Origin: Chryseobacterium gleum
Lineage (GTDB): Bacteria > Bacteroidota > Bacteroidia > Flavobacteriales_D > Sanyastnellaceae
Reading direction: 5' to 3'
Assembly (NCBI GenBank): GCA_945869405.1
Contig: CAMBPD010000002.1
Span: forward strand, 1-59,931
Length of the DNA stretch: 59,931 nucleotides
Under the pieces are notes generated by a model that searched no databases, was not told the origin of the DNA, and saw nothing but the letters and a program-made list of their open reading frames with translations. The first letter of the stretch is position 1. Each line of letters begins with the position of its first letter. This document shows, one piece after another, positions 10,822-18,602 of the stretch. The translations under genes and the position numbers were made by a program.

Positions 10822-10886
10822 GAAGGGAGTGAATTTGACTGCAAAATAAAGCCGTTTGGCATTGAATACTTTACCGACTGGGCGGG

Positions 10887-11606
10887 TTATTTGGAATCAA
10901 AAATCTTTTCGCAAGCAGACTTTGCTGCCTTTTGTTCGGCCGTTTTTTTAGCTCCACCTTCCCCCACACCATATTCCTGACCATCGATTATAAGTGCGAT
11001 TTTGTAATAACTGGCTCCTCCCTCATTGCGGTGTGCAACGACACGGAACTGCAGCGACTTCTTGCTTTTTTGACACCACTCGTGGAGCTTGCTTTTGTAA
11101 TCTATGTCATCATGCACACGCGTGTCAAGCCCGTGATTCTTGAGTAAACGGAGCACGATGTCGCGCGTTGTGTTAAACCCTCTATCTAAATACAAGGCCC
11201 CAACCACCGCCTCTAGTGCATTTCCAACGATTGAATCATGCATGTCCTGCCGTCCCAGATTCAAATGCAGCAATTCGTGGATACGAAGCGTATACCCAAT
11301 CATATTTAGGTTTTCCCTTCGAACGACCTTGCTTTTCATCTTGGTAAGCTCACCTTCGGGAAGCATTGGATACTTCGTGTATAGATAATGCGCTACCACT
11401 GAATCAATGATGGCATCTCCGAGGAACTCCAGTCGCTCGTTACTGTTTTTTAAACCGGGACGAATCTTCGTAGCAGCAGAGCTATGCCGCAACGCCTGCT
11501 CATAGACCGCAGTATCTGTGGGATAAAAACCAAAGGCCCTCTTGACGAAGGCCTGTATTTCCTGGTTGACTATTTTACGCTTGAACAGCGACCCTAACCA
11601 ACTCAT
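10887..11606 (-). CDS. rnc: Ribonuclease III
   Basis: A double-strand-specific endoribonuclease for rRNA and mRNA processing. The 239 residues comprise an N-terminal RNase III domain with signature [15 protein letters not shown] and second acidic motif [20 protein letters not shown], then a C-terminal double-stranded RNA-binding domain ([10 protein letters not shown] to [12 protein letters not shown]). Its start overlaps the fabF stop by 4 bp (ATGA), so it is translated from the acpP-fabF transcript, the common acpP-fabF-rnc order. Confidence 0.96.
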   Translation of the reverse strand: MSWLGSLFKRKIVNQEIQAFVKRAFGFYPTDTAVYEQALRHSSAATKIRPGLKNSNERLEFLGDAIIDSVVAHYLYTKYPMLPEGELTKMKSKVVRRENLNMIGYTLRIHELLHLNLGRQDMHDSIVGNALEAVVGALYLDRGFNTTRDIVLRLLKNHGLDTRVHDDIDYKSKLHEWCQKSKKSLQFRVVAHRNEGGASYYKIALIIDGQEYGVGEGGAKKTAEQKAAKSACEKIFDSK

Positions 11607-12853
11607 TCCAGCTTCTTGAAAATAGCTGAGGTGTTGTGGCCTCCGAAGCCAAACGTATTGCTCATAGCCACATTCACCGTGCGGTGCTGGGCCTTGTTGA
11701 ACGTGAAGTTAAGCTTGGGATCAAGTTCTGGATCTGGGTTCACGAAATTGATTGTAGGTGGCACAATGCTGTGCTTCATAGCCATGATGGATGCAATTGC
11801 CTCAATTGCCCCAGCCGCTCCGAGCAAATGCCCCGTCATCGACTTTGTACTGGAAACATTGACAGTGTATGCATGCTCGCCAAACACGCTTTGTATTGCT
11901 CTCGACTCCTGCACATCACCCAGCGGCGTTGACGTGCCATGAACATTAATGTAATCAATATCTTCGGGGGTCATCCCAGCGTCTTCCAGTGCATTACGCA
12001 TCACTAGTTTTGCTCCCAACCCGTCTGGGTGGGGCGCTGTGATGTGGTATGCATCTGCGCTTAGACCTCCGCCCATTACCTCACAGTAGATTTTTGCTCC
12101 ACGCGCCTTTGCATGCTCATACTCCTCGAGTATTAGGCACCCAGCGCCTTCACCCAATACAAATCCGTCGCGAGTAACATCGAAGGGGCGAGAAGCTGAT
12201 TGATAATTCTCGTTATTCTCTGAAAGAGCCTTGCAGGCATTGAACCCACCGACTCCAGCTTCAGTAATTGCAGCCTCGGAGCCACCGGTGATTATGATAT
12301 CAGACTTGCCAAGGCGTATGTAATTGAATGCATCAATCATGGCGTTGTTGGATGACGCGCAGGCTGATGTAGTTGTGTAGTTCGGACCACGGAAGCCGTA
12401 ATTGATTGATATGTGCCCTGAGGCAATATCAGCAATCATTTTTGGAATGAAAAACGGATTAAACCGTGGCGTGCCGTCGCCTTTGGCGTAGGCAACGCAT
12501 TCTTGTTGGAACGTCAGCAATCCGCCAATTCCTGAACCCCAGATTACCCCTACTCGGTCTTTATTTACCTTATCAAGATCCATTTCTGAATCTAGAATGG
12601 CCTCTTTTGTGACCACTAGGGCATAATGTGTATAGGGATCCATGCGTCTTGCCTCCTTCCTGTCGATGTGATCTTCGACATTGAAGTTCTTCAGTTCGCA
12701 TGCAAATTGGGTCTTGAACTTTGACGCATCAAAACGGGTAATTAGGTTGGCCCCACTTACCCCATTGACGAGATTGTTCCAATAATCATTGAGATTATTG
12801 CCCAGCGGCGTAAGCGCTCCAAGGCCTGTAATCACTACCCTCTTGAGCTGCAT
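11603..12853 (-). CDS. fabF: 3-oxoacyl-ACP synthase II (FabF)
   Basis: A condensing enzyme of fatty-acid elongation that adds two carbons from malonyl-ACP. The 416 residues include the catalytic cysteine in TTSACASSNNAM and the two histidines in VHGTSTPLGD and STKSMTGHLLGAAG, with the family's opening VVITGLGALTPLGN. It lies 23 bp after acpP and overlaps rnc by 4 bp. Confidence 0.97.
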   Translation of the reverse strand: MQLKRVVITGLGALTPLGNNLNDYWNNLVNGVSGANLITRFDASKFKTQFACELKNFNVEDHIDRKEARRMDPYTHYALVVTKEAILDSEMDLDKVNKDRVGVIWGSGIGGLLTFQQECVAYAKGDGTPRFNPFFIPKMIADIASGHISINYGFRGPNYTTTSACASSNNAMIDAFNYIRLGKSDIIITGGSEAAITEAGVGGFNACKALSENNENYQSASRPFDVTRDGFVLGEGAGCLILEEYEHAKARGAKIYCEVMGGGLSADAYHITAPHPDGLGAKLVMRNALEDAGMTPEDIDYINVHGTSTPLGDVQESRAIQSVFGEHAYTVNVSSTKSMTGHLLGAAGAIEAIASIMAMKHSIVPPTINFVNPDPELDPKLNFTFNKAQHRTVNVAMSNTFGFGGHNTSAIFKKLE

Positions 12854-12876
12854 AACATTGAATATTTAAACGTGAA

Positions 12877-13113
12877 TTACTTCGCGTTGTTTTCGATGTA
12901 GTCAATGGCCTGACCAACAGTGGCAATTTTTTCAGCCTGGTCGTCTGGAATTGCGATATTAAATTCTTTTTCGAATTCCATGATTAGCTCCACGGTATCC
13001 AAAGAGTCTGCACCCAGATCGTTGGTGAAGCTTGCCTCGCGAGTTACTTCTGCTTCTTCTACGCCAAGTTTGTCAACGATGATGGCGGTCACTTTCTTTG
13101 CTACGTCAGACAT
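12877..13113 (-). CDS. acpP: Acyl carrier protein
   Basis: The 78-residue carrier of growing acyl chains. The 4'-phosphopantetheine attachment serine is S37 in the canonical [10 protein letters not shown] motif. The open frame extends upstream to 13149, but the family begins MSDVAKKV, so the ATG at 13113 is used, leaving about 33 nt from the promoter -7 box. It is first in the acpP-fabF-rnc operon. Confidence 0.97.
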   Translation of the reverse strand: MSDVAKKVTAIIVDKLGVEEAEVTREASFTNDLGADSLDTVELIMEFEKEFNIAIPDDQAEKIATVGQAIDYIENNAK

Positions 13114-13146
13114 TATATGTGGGATATTAAATGGTTTTAAACGGGG

Positions 13147-13176
13147 CAAAAGTATGTTTTTTTAGGTGAATGCCAA
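13147..13176 (-). promoter_or_regulatory. Bacteroidota-type promoter of acpP-fabF-rnc
   Basis: Read on the minus strand, TTG (13176-13174) is separated by exactly 19 bases from TACTTTTG (13154-13147). This matches the published Bacteroidota primary-sigma consensus, -33 TTG and -7 TAnnTTTG with about 19-21 bases between. It is the best promoter match I found in the window. Confidence 0.75.
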
Positions 13177-13319
13177 GTTTTTTTTCTTCTCAAGATTCAC
13201 TTGTGCTTACCTCGCTGTTTTACAAACCTTTAAAACTATTAACTCATACCGGCCAGGGCGCATCTTCCAACACATGCCACAATCCAGTTACTTTGCAGCT
13301 AGAATGTTTACCGAAAACA

Positions 13320-14390
13320 ATGCATCTATCTACCGCTGAGAAAGTTACCTTTCATCGCCAGCTACTGCTGCCTGGTTTCGGCGAAACACAGCAGCTGCGA
13401 TTGAAGTCTGCCCATGTGCTCATAGCAGGGCTCGGTGGCTTAGGAAATCCCGTCGCCCAGTACCTTGCTTCTGCGGGAGTTGGGGAGCTCACACTTGTTG
13501 ACTTCGATACGGTGGAAGCGTCTAACCTTCACCGCCAAGTTCTGTTCGGCATTGAAGATTGTGGGCTCTCGAAAGCCCTTAGAGCAGCAGACCTATTGCA
13601 ATCTCGATTCCCCGACCAACGCATTCAAGCTAAATCATTGCGTATCAACTCGAAAAACGTTGGGGAACTGATAAGCAGTGTGGATTTTATTGCCGATTGT
13701 ACAGATAACTTCGAAGCAAGGTATACGCTTGACTCGGCCGCATCGCAAGCCTGTAAACCATTGATGCACGGAGCAATACACAGACAAGAAGGTCAGCTAG
13801 CTCTTTTTCATGGCAATGCCGGTGTTGGCTACACAGATATCTTTCCTATACCACCTCATGCGGGGAAAGTTGGCAACTGCGATGAAGAAGGCGTGTACGG
13901 CCCTCTTGCCGGCATTATTGGCTGCATGATGGCACAAGGAATCATGGAGTTTCTGGCATTTCAACGGTCGGTTTTGGACGGCAACCTGATTCGGTTCGAT
14001 GGTAGTGATTTTAGTACACACCGTTTTGAAATTCGTAAAAACCAGACATCGCATTCCACTTCATCCCATGTTGAAGCGCTCTCCGCCGAGCACTTCACCG
14101 CCGAATACACAAGCAAAAATGCCTTGCAACTCATTGATGTACGCGAACTTTATGAGCACCAAGAATTCAGCATCGGTGGTCGATGTCTTCCGAGCGGAGA
14201 AGTAAAGGAGTGGTTGGCAGAACTGAACACAAATCGTCCTGCGCTGCTCTACTGCAATTTCGGGACTCAGTCGCTATACACCGCTTATTACATCAAGGCA
14301 TCGCATCCCCATATGCACATTTTGCATCTTGAAGGTGGATTGGAAGCATGGCGCAAGGTTCGCACCGACATAAATTCTCCGGGCACTTAA
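13320..14390 (+). CDS. ThiF/MoeB-like E1 enzyme with C-terminal rhodanese domain
   Basis: A 356-residue adenylyltransferase that would activate the C-terminus of a ubiquitin-like sulfur carrier (ThiS or MoaD type) and receive sulfur on its rhodanese domain. Seen: FHRQLLLPGFGETQQ, the nucleotide loop AGLGGLGNPVAQYLASAGVG, DFDTVEASNLHRQ, and DCTDNFEARY. The conserved catalytic-loop cysteine is present in GNCDEEGVYGP, but the CxxC pairs that bind zinc in E. coli MoeB/ThiF are missing. The rhodanese part (from about residue 270) has an active-site-like cysteine in YCNFGTQS. The ATG at 13320 is preferred; upstream codons are unlike the family. No thi or moa genes are adjacent. Confidence 0.85.
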   Translation: MHLSTAEKVTFHRQLLLPGFGETQQLRLKSAHVLIAGLGGLGNPVAQYLASAGVGELTLVDFDTVEASNLHRQVLFGIEDCGLSKALRAADLLQSRFPDQRIQAKSLRINSKNVGELISSVDFIADCTDNFEARYTLDSAASQACKPLMHGAIHRQEGQLALFHGNAGVGYTDIFPIPPHAGKVGNCDEEGVYGPLAGIIGCMMAQGIMEFLAFQRSVLDGNLIRFDGSDFSTHRFEIRKNQTSHSTSSHVEALSAEHFTAEYTSKNALQLIDVRELYEHQEFSIGGRCLPSGEVKEWLAELNTNRPALLYCNFGTQSLYTAYYIKASHPHMHILHLEGGLEAWRKVRTDINSPGT

Positions 14391-14395
14391 CGTGT

Positions 14396-14403
14396 TACAT
14401 TTG
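14396..14403 (+). promoter_or_regulatory. Candidate -7 element before polysaccharide locus
   Basis: TACATTTG matches TAnnTTTG, 24 nt before the first gene of the polysaccharide locus. No TTG is seen at the right distance upstream, so this is only a half-match. Confidence 0.4.
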
Positions 14404-14427
14404 CTGCTCTAGGATTACGCGATTGCC

Positions 14428-15504
14428 ATGCATTTCAAAGTTTACTTATCTGATGAAGGATTCGGCCATATTGTGCGTCAACGTGCAATAGTGGAGGTGC
14501 TGCGCGAGTCTGTCCCAAATTTGGAGCTCACCCTTCAAACTCAGGCACACATAGAAGCCGCTGGCAGGTACATCCCCGGCGCCAACATGATCAATCGCTT
14601 CAACAACATACAGTGGGACAAACAAGCCAACGGCTCGCCAGACTTGATAAAGATTGCTGATCGGTACAAAGATTACATTGAGCTATCAAACACTTTTATT
14701 GAAAAAGAATGCGAAGCGTTCGGTTACGATGCCATTCTTAGCGACTTCGTGTATGAGGCCTTTCCTGTGGCACAGCAAATGGGGGTGAAATCATTTGGAG
14801 TGGCTCATTTCACCTGGGACTGGTTTTTTTCCAAGCTATACCCACCTCCTGTTCACACGAGCGTTATCCATCACTTTATGGCGATGGCTGATAAAGCTAC
14901 ACGCCTGTATTTCCCGCCGTTTACGCCAGAAGAAATCATTCATCACTACAAGGGGAAGGCGCTCGAGGTTCCTCTCATCCTTCACAGCAAGATCGACCAC
15001 AAAGAGGTTGATGAAGATGGGAAATTTAAAGTGCTAATTATGGATAGTGGCGCAGGTGTATTGAGCGAGTCTATTCGAAAGGCGCTTTTTAGCGTTGCCA
15101 AACTAGATGACTTCCTCTTCTTCGTCTCTGCAAAATTCGATACTGAGCAAGAGAATGTGCGCATTATTCCCCAAGGGGCATTGATGGTAGACTATGTAGC
15201 CAACATGGACTTGGTTATTGGTCGTGCCGGGTTCAATACAATTTCTGAATGCATCGGATTGCGCACGCCTATGCTGCTCATTGGCGAAGCCATGAACCCG
15301 GAGATGAATGAAAACATTCTCCTGTTGAAGAAGCAGCACTTGGGCTCATTCATTTCTATACAAACGTTTGAAGACGGTTTGGGATCCTACCTGCCATCGT
15401 TTCTAAAACATGAATACAACATGATTAAAACGATGATGCACAAGCATGAGATAGCCAGCAACGGAGCAGAAATTATAACCAACGACATGCTCAATTATTT
15501 ATGA
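14428..15504 (+). CDS. GT-B fold glycosyltransferase-like protein (MurG/arabinokinase-N-domain type)
   Basis: A 358-residue protein with a two-domain GT-B layout. The N-terminal glycine motif is SDEGFGHIVRQRAIVEVL, and the C-terminal donor-site region is LVIGRAGFNTISECIGLRTPML, like MurG/GT28 proteins. From memory, the N-terminal half (FGHIVRQ, SDFVYEAFPVA, GVAHFTWDWF) also resembles the glycosyltransferase-like domain of plant L-arabinokinase. It overlaps the cytidylyltransferase gene by 4 bp (ATGA), so both likely act in one pathway. A role like PseG, the GT-B-fold nucleotide-sugar hydrolase of pseudaminate synthesis, is another possibility. Confidence 0.65.
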   Translation: MHFKVYLSDEGFGHIVRQRAIVEVLRESVPNLELTLQTQAHIEAAGRYIPGANMINRFNNIQWDKQANGSPDLIKIADRYKDYIELSNTFIEKECEAFGYDAILSDFVYEAFPVAQQMGVKSFGVAHFTWDWFFSKLYPPPVHTSVIHHFMAMADKATRLYFPPFTPEEIIHHYKGKALEVPLILHSKIDHKEVDEDGKFKVLIMDSGAGVLSESIRKALFSVAKLDDFLFFVSAKFDTEQENVRIIPQGALMVDYVANMDLVIGRAGFNTISECIGLRTPMLLIGEAMNPEMNENILLLKKQHLGSFISIQTFEDGLGSYLPSFLKHEYNMIKTMMHKHEIASNGAEIITNDMLNYL

Positions 15505-16052
15505 GGACCATTGCAATTATTCCTGCGCGCGGAGGCTCAAAGCGGTTGCCAAAGAAAAATATCTATCTATTCAACGGCAAGCCTCTTTTGGGGTACACCC
15601 TATCTGCCTGTGCGCAATGTCCGTTCATCGATTCGGTTTTTGTAAGCAGTGATGACACAGAAATACTCTCTGTCGCACAATCACTTGGAGCAATTGGCCT
15701 TTTGAGACCAAGCGTGTTAGCCGACGACAAAACACCAAAAATTGTAGCCATTCGCCAGGCTGCTCAAGACCCCAAAGTTGGCGAAATGAAACCCGATGAT
15801 ATCATCATTGTGGCACAAGCGAATTCCCCACAAATAACCGCCAAGCAGTTACAAGAAGGCTACGACCTAATGATACGTCACAACTTATGGGAGGTGATGA
15901 GTACAGACGTGAATGGTGTTCAGAACGCCGCGTTTCGCATAGTTCGATACCATGCTCTTTTCAACGAATTTCTGAGTGCGCATTGTGGTTTTGTGATTGC
16001 GCCAAACGTTGACGTTCATACCCTGGAAGACCTTGAAAATCTAAAGTCTTAG
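15501..16052 (+). CDS. CMP-sugar cytidylyltransferase (NeuA/PseF/KdsB-like)
   Basis: A 183-residue nucleotidyltransferase likely to activate an acidic sugar with CTP. The N-terminal loop AIIPARGGSKRLPKKNI is diagnostic of CMP-nonulosonate/CMP-KDO synthetases, followed by FVSSDDTEILSVAQ and a C-terminal PNVDVHTLEDLE. It is shorter than usual (about 230), with a compressed middle: the typical LQPTSPLR appears as VAQANSPQIT. Because the N- and C-terminal motifs are kept, I see compaction rather than breakage. It is coupled to the upstream GT-B gene and ends in a 4-bp tail-to-tail overlap with a methyltransferase gene. Confidence 0.78.
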   Translation: MRTIAIIPARGGSKRLPKKNIYLFNGKPLLGYTLSACAQCPFIDSVFVSSDDTEILSVAQSLGAIGLLRPSVLADDKTPKIVAIRQAAQDPKVGEMKPDDIIIVAQANSPQITAKQLQEGYDLMIRHNLWEVMSTDVNGVQNAAFRIVRYHALFNEFLSAHCGFVIAPNVDVHTLEDLENLKS

Positions 16053-16999
16053 CGCTTCCTAGCTACGAGGGTAATGATGTCATACAAAGTCGGCTTGTCT
16101 AAGGCATACCAATACTTCTTCTCGGGCACAGCGCCTTTCAGTGCGGCATTCCTGCGCGACTTATGTCGCTGAAAGGCCTTCCAAACTGAGGGGATTAAAG
16201 TGATGTTGTGCGCTGACTTCACCTTAAGCACATCAACCACATCATACCCAATGCTGTCGTAGTACTTGCGCAACATCGGGATGTCGAAATAATACGTGTG
16301 CTGCGCATGAAAATGATACCACCATTTACCAAACAGTCGGTGGCCCCACGACGAAACATCAATTGTTTGGATGACCATATGATCGCCGGGTTGTTGGAAA
16401 TGAGAGAGGAGCTTCAAATCGGCCATTGGATCGAGGAGGTGCTCTATCACATCTGTCATAGTGATGAGATGCAACCTGCTGAGCGACTCTTGCTGCATGA
16501 GCGAAGGCACGCTCTCGATAGTGCCTTGAAACACTTGGCGAAAGCCACTCGCTCGCGCTGCATCGACACAAGAACTATTGAACTCGACTCCATATGCATT
16601 GAAACCCGCGCGACGAAGTACCTCAGGCAACAAACCATAACGCGTACCAATGTCGATACTTACCTTTTTCTCAGAATTACTTAGAGGGATATTACTTTTT
16701 ATAAGATCAATCAGTGGCTTAAACTTATGCTGGGCAACCGCCTGCTCAAGGTCGATTGGTTTGGCGTCCATCACGGTATAAACCTCTCCTAAATGCTCCG
16801 CTTTAAAACGTGGATTTTGATAAACTAATCCGCACTTAACACACTCAACAATGGTGAGCTCTGCTTGTAAATTCCCATCCCAGGGAAACGTGGTAAAAGA
16901 TGTGTGGGGGTAAAATTCCTTTTCAAAATGGTGCATTACACGAAAGGAATCGGATGCACAGAAATTGCAACACGTAACTCGTTCCTGATGGGAGTGCAT
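16049..16999 (-). CDS. Class I SAM methyltransferase with N-terminal zinc-ribbon
   Basis: A 316-residue protein of the type found in O-antigen loci. The N-terminus has two cysteine pairs (CCNFC and CVKCG followed by LVYQNP), likely a zinc ribbon. Next comes a Rossmann methyltransferase core with VSIDIGTRYGLLPEVL as SAM site and TDVIEHLLDP as motif II-like segment. The ATG at 16999 is chosen because the ribbon begins soon after; upstream codons overlap the previous gene. It lies 10 bp after the TylF-like gene, forming a two-gene minus-strand methylation unit. The target is probably a sugar of the surface glycan. Confidence 0.75.
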   Translation of the reverse strand: MHSHQERVTCCNFCASDSFRVMHHFEKEFYPHTSFTTFPWDGNLQAELTIVECVKCGLVYQNPRFKAEHLGEVYTVMDAKPIDLEQAVAQHKFKPLIDLIKSNIPLSNSEKKVSIDIGTRYGLLPEVLRRAGFNAYGVEFNSSCVDAARASGFRQVFQGTIESVPSLMQQESLSRLHLITMTDVIEHLLDPMADLKLLSHFQQPGDHMVIQTIDVSSWGHRLFGKWWYHFHAQHTYYFDIPMLRKYYDSIGYDVVDVLKVKSAHNITLIPSVWKAFQRHKSRRNAALKGAVPEKKYWYALDKPTLYDIITLVARKR

Positions 17000-17009
17000 T
17001 CGATTCGTA

Positions 17010-17768
17010 TTATTCAATGACCACGAATGACTGTGCCCCACTAAAAGCACTCCGTTGTATGCGCACATTACTCAGCCCAAGTGCTTCTCGCAATGCCACT
17101 GTTTCTCCTGGAAACTCTTGGTCATTCAATTCATCGAAACCTACTACAGAACCCTTGGTAAGGTAGGGTTTGATGAGCTGCAGACACTTGAAGGTTGGCT
17201 CATACACTGTCATGTCGAACCAAGCGAATGAAATGATAGTCTCCGGATGCTCATCCAAGTATTTTTCCAACTCAACTATTGCGTTTCCTTTGCGGAGCGA
17301 TGTTTTCTTGATGTGGCTCAACGGGCTTTCTCCCTCGTGGAAATCGAGCAGATCTTGTAGGTAGTTCTCATACCCTTTTGTAACGGACAGAGATCCATTA
17401 GCTATTATTTCATGACCCCCATCCTTCTCGGACAAAACCGGGAAACCCTCAAACGTATCGAAACCAATAAGTTTTCGATTGTGGTTGAACGGCTCCAACA
17501 GCCCCCGCAGATTACTTAGTGTAACCAGGTTTTGACCCCAACGAACTCCGAACTCCATCATCACACCATGCACAGGGAGTATATGCTTTTGATACAACTC
17601 TGCAAAGAACAAATGCTTCGTCAGCTCCTGGCGTTTTAGAAACAAGCCTGCATTGGCCAGTATTTCATTGTCCGGAATTGGGCAATTACGCATAGCAGAA
17701 GCTGCCTTGGCACGTCCGCTTAATTCCTTTTCGGATGCGAGGGTTTTGATTTTGATGTCGGTTGACAT
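17010..17768 (-). CDS. TylF/MycF-type methyltransferase family protein
   Basis: A 252-residue protein resembling the macrocin O-methyltransferase family. Seen are GVMMEFGVRWGQNLVTLSNL as SAM-binding region, LIGFDTFEGFPVLSEKDGG, and the late acidic motif VVGFDELNDQEFPGET, which in the family takes part in metal binding. The substrate is probably a glycan or its precursor. Related proteins in surface-glycan loci are sometimes labelled carnitine CoA-transferase, which this sequence does not support. A TATCTTCG element at 17803-17796 may be its -7 box. Confidence 0.7.
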   Translation of the reverse strand: MSTDIKIKTLASEKELSGRAKAASAMRNCPIPDNEILANAGLFLKRQELTKHLFFAELYQKHILPVHGVMMEFGVRWGQNLVTLSNLRGLLEPFNHNRKLIGFDTFEGFPVLSEKDGGHEIIANGSLSVTKGYENYLQDLLDFHEGESPLSHIKKTSLRKGNAIVELEKYLDEHPETIISFAWFDMTVYEPTFKCLQLIKPYLTKGSVVGFDELNDQEFPGETVALREALGLSNVRIQRSAFSGAQSFVVIE

Positions 17769-17865
17769 GGTTGACTAAATTTCTGGTTCGGTTTGCGAAG
17801 ATAAGCGTATGCATTCGTTAAGACTTCAGCAAATCCACATTCATTTCTTTTCAAATCAAATGACC

Positions 17866-17873
17866 TATTTTTG
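17866..17873 (+). promoter_or_regulatory. Candidate -7 element before neuB-like gene
   Basis: TATTTTTG matches TAnnTTTG and lies 27 nt before the ATG at 17901. It starts inside the longer open frame, which argues against the TTG start at 17871. A TTT rather than TTG is found 19 bases upstream. Confidence 0.45.
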
Positions 17874-17900
17874 GCCCACCTCAATCAAACCATAATCTAC

Positions 17901-18602
17901 ATGTTTGTTATTTCTGAAATTTTCCCTCAGCATGGCGGTAGCCTTGCAGTAGCCGAGCAAATGATTCTTCAAAGTAAGCTCGCTGGCGCTGACGCCATCA
18001 AGGTTCAACTTTACACTGCGACTCAGTTTGGAGCAGAACGCGCGTACCTTGAGTTGGACAAAGACGGTCTGAAAAGACTGCGTGACTATGCCAACACCAT
18101 TGGCATTCCTTTGTTCGCAACACCTTTTACCATGGATCGACTCGACTGGTGCCTTGAGCTCGACTTGCCCTACCTTAAAGTAGCGGCGCGCATGCACAAA
18201 GAATCTCCAGAACTCACAGCCGCTATCATGAGTCATAAGAAGCCCACCTTTGTGAGTATCCCTTCAGACAGTAATCCAGACGAAATAGTGAAGCATGACC
18301 ACGCGATTTATTTGTACTGCGTAATGAAATATCCAACACGTGTTGACGAATTTTCCATGCCCGACTTCGGCAAGTCGATTTTTCATGGCATAAGCGACCA
18401 TACATTAGGCAACTCAGGCGCCCTTTTCGCAGCAGCTCACGGCGCGAAATACCTTGAAAAACACTTTACCCTGCGGAAGTCGTTTCAGTACGAAACCGAG
18501 AAGGCCCACCTTGGCAGCATGGACATGAACGACCTTATTGAAATAAAAAACACCGCCTTCGAATTCGAACGTATTCGAAAAGTTCTTGGCTATGACAAAT
18601 GA
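17901..18602 (+). CDS. NeuB-like nonulosonate synthase, catalytic domain only
   Basis: A 233-residue TIM-barrel protein of the sialic/legionaminic/pseudaminic acid synthase family, which condenses phosphoenolpyruvate with a hexosamine-type sugar. Family landmarks: SEIFPQHGGSLAVAEQMI (normally AEIGxNHxG), KVQLYTA, FATPFTMD, FHGISDHTLGNSG and LEKHFTLRKSF. The usual C-terminal SAF (antifreeze-like) domain of about 60-100 residues is absent: a normal stop follows directly and the next gene begins by an 11-bp overlap. The motif near KVAARMHKESPELT is also divergent. Substrate unknown; activity likely but unproven. Confidence 0.72.
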   Translation: MFVISEIFPQHGGSLAVAEQMILQSKLAGADAIKVQLYTATQFGAERAYLELDKDGLKRLRDYANTIGIPLFATPFTMDRLDWCLELDLPYLKVAARMHKESPELTAAIMSHKKPTFVSIPSDSNPDEIVKHDHAIYLYCVMKYPTRVDEFSMPDFGKSIFHGISDHTLGNSGALFAAAHGAKYLEKHFTLRKSFQYETEKAHLGSMDMNDLIEIKNTAFEFERIRKVLGYDK

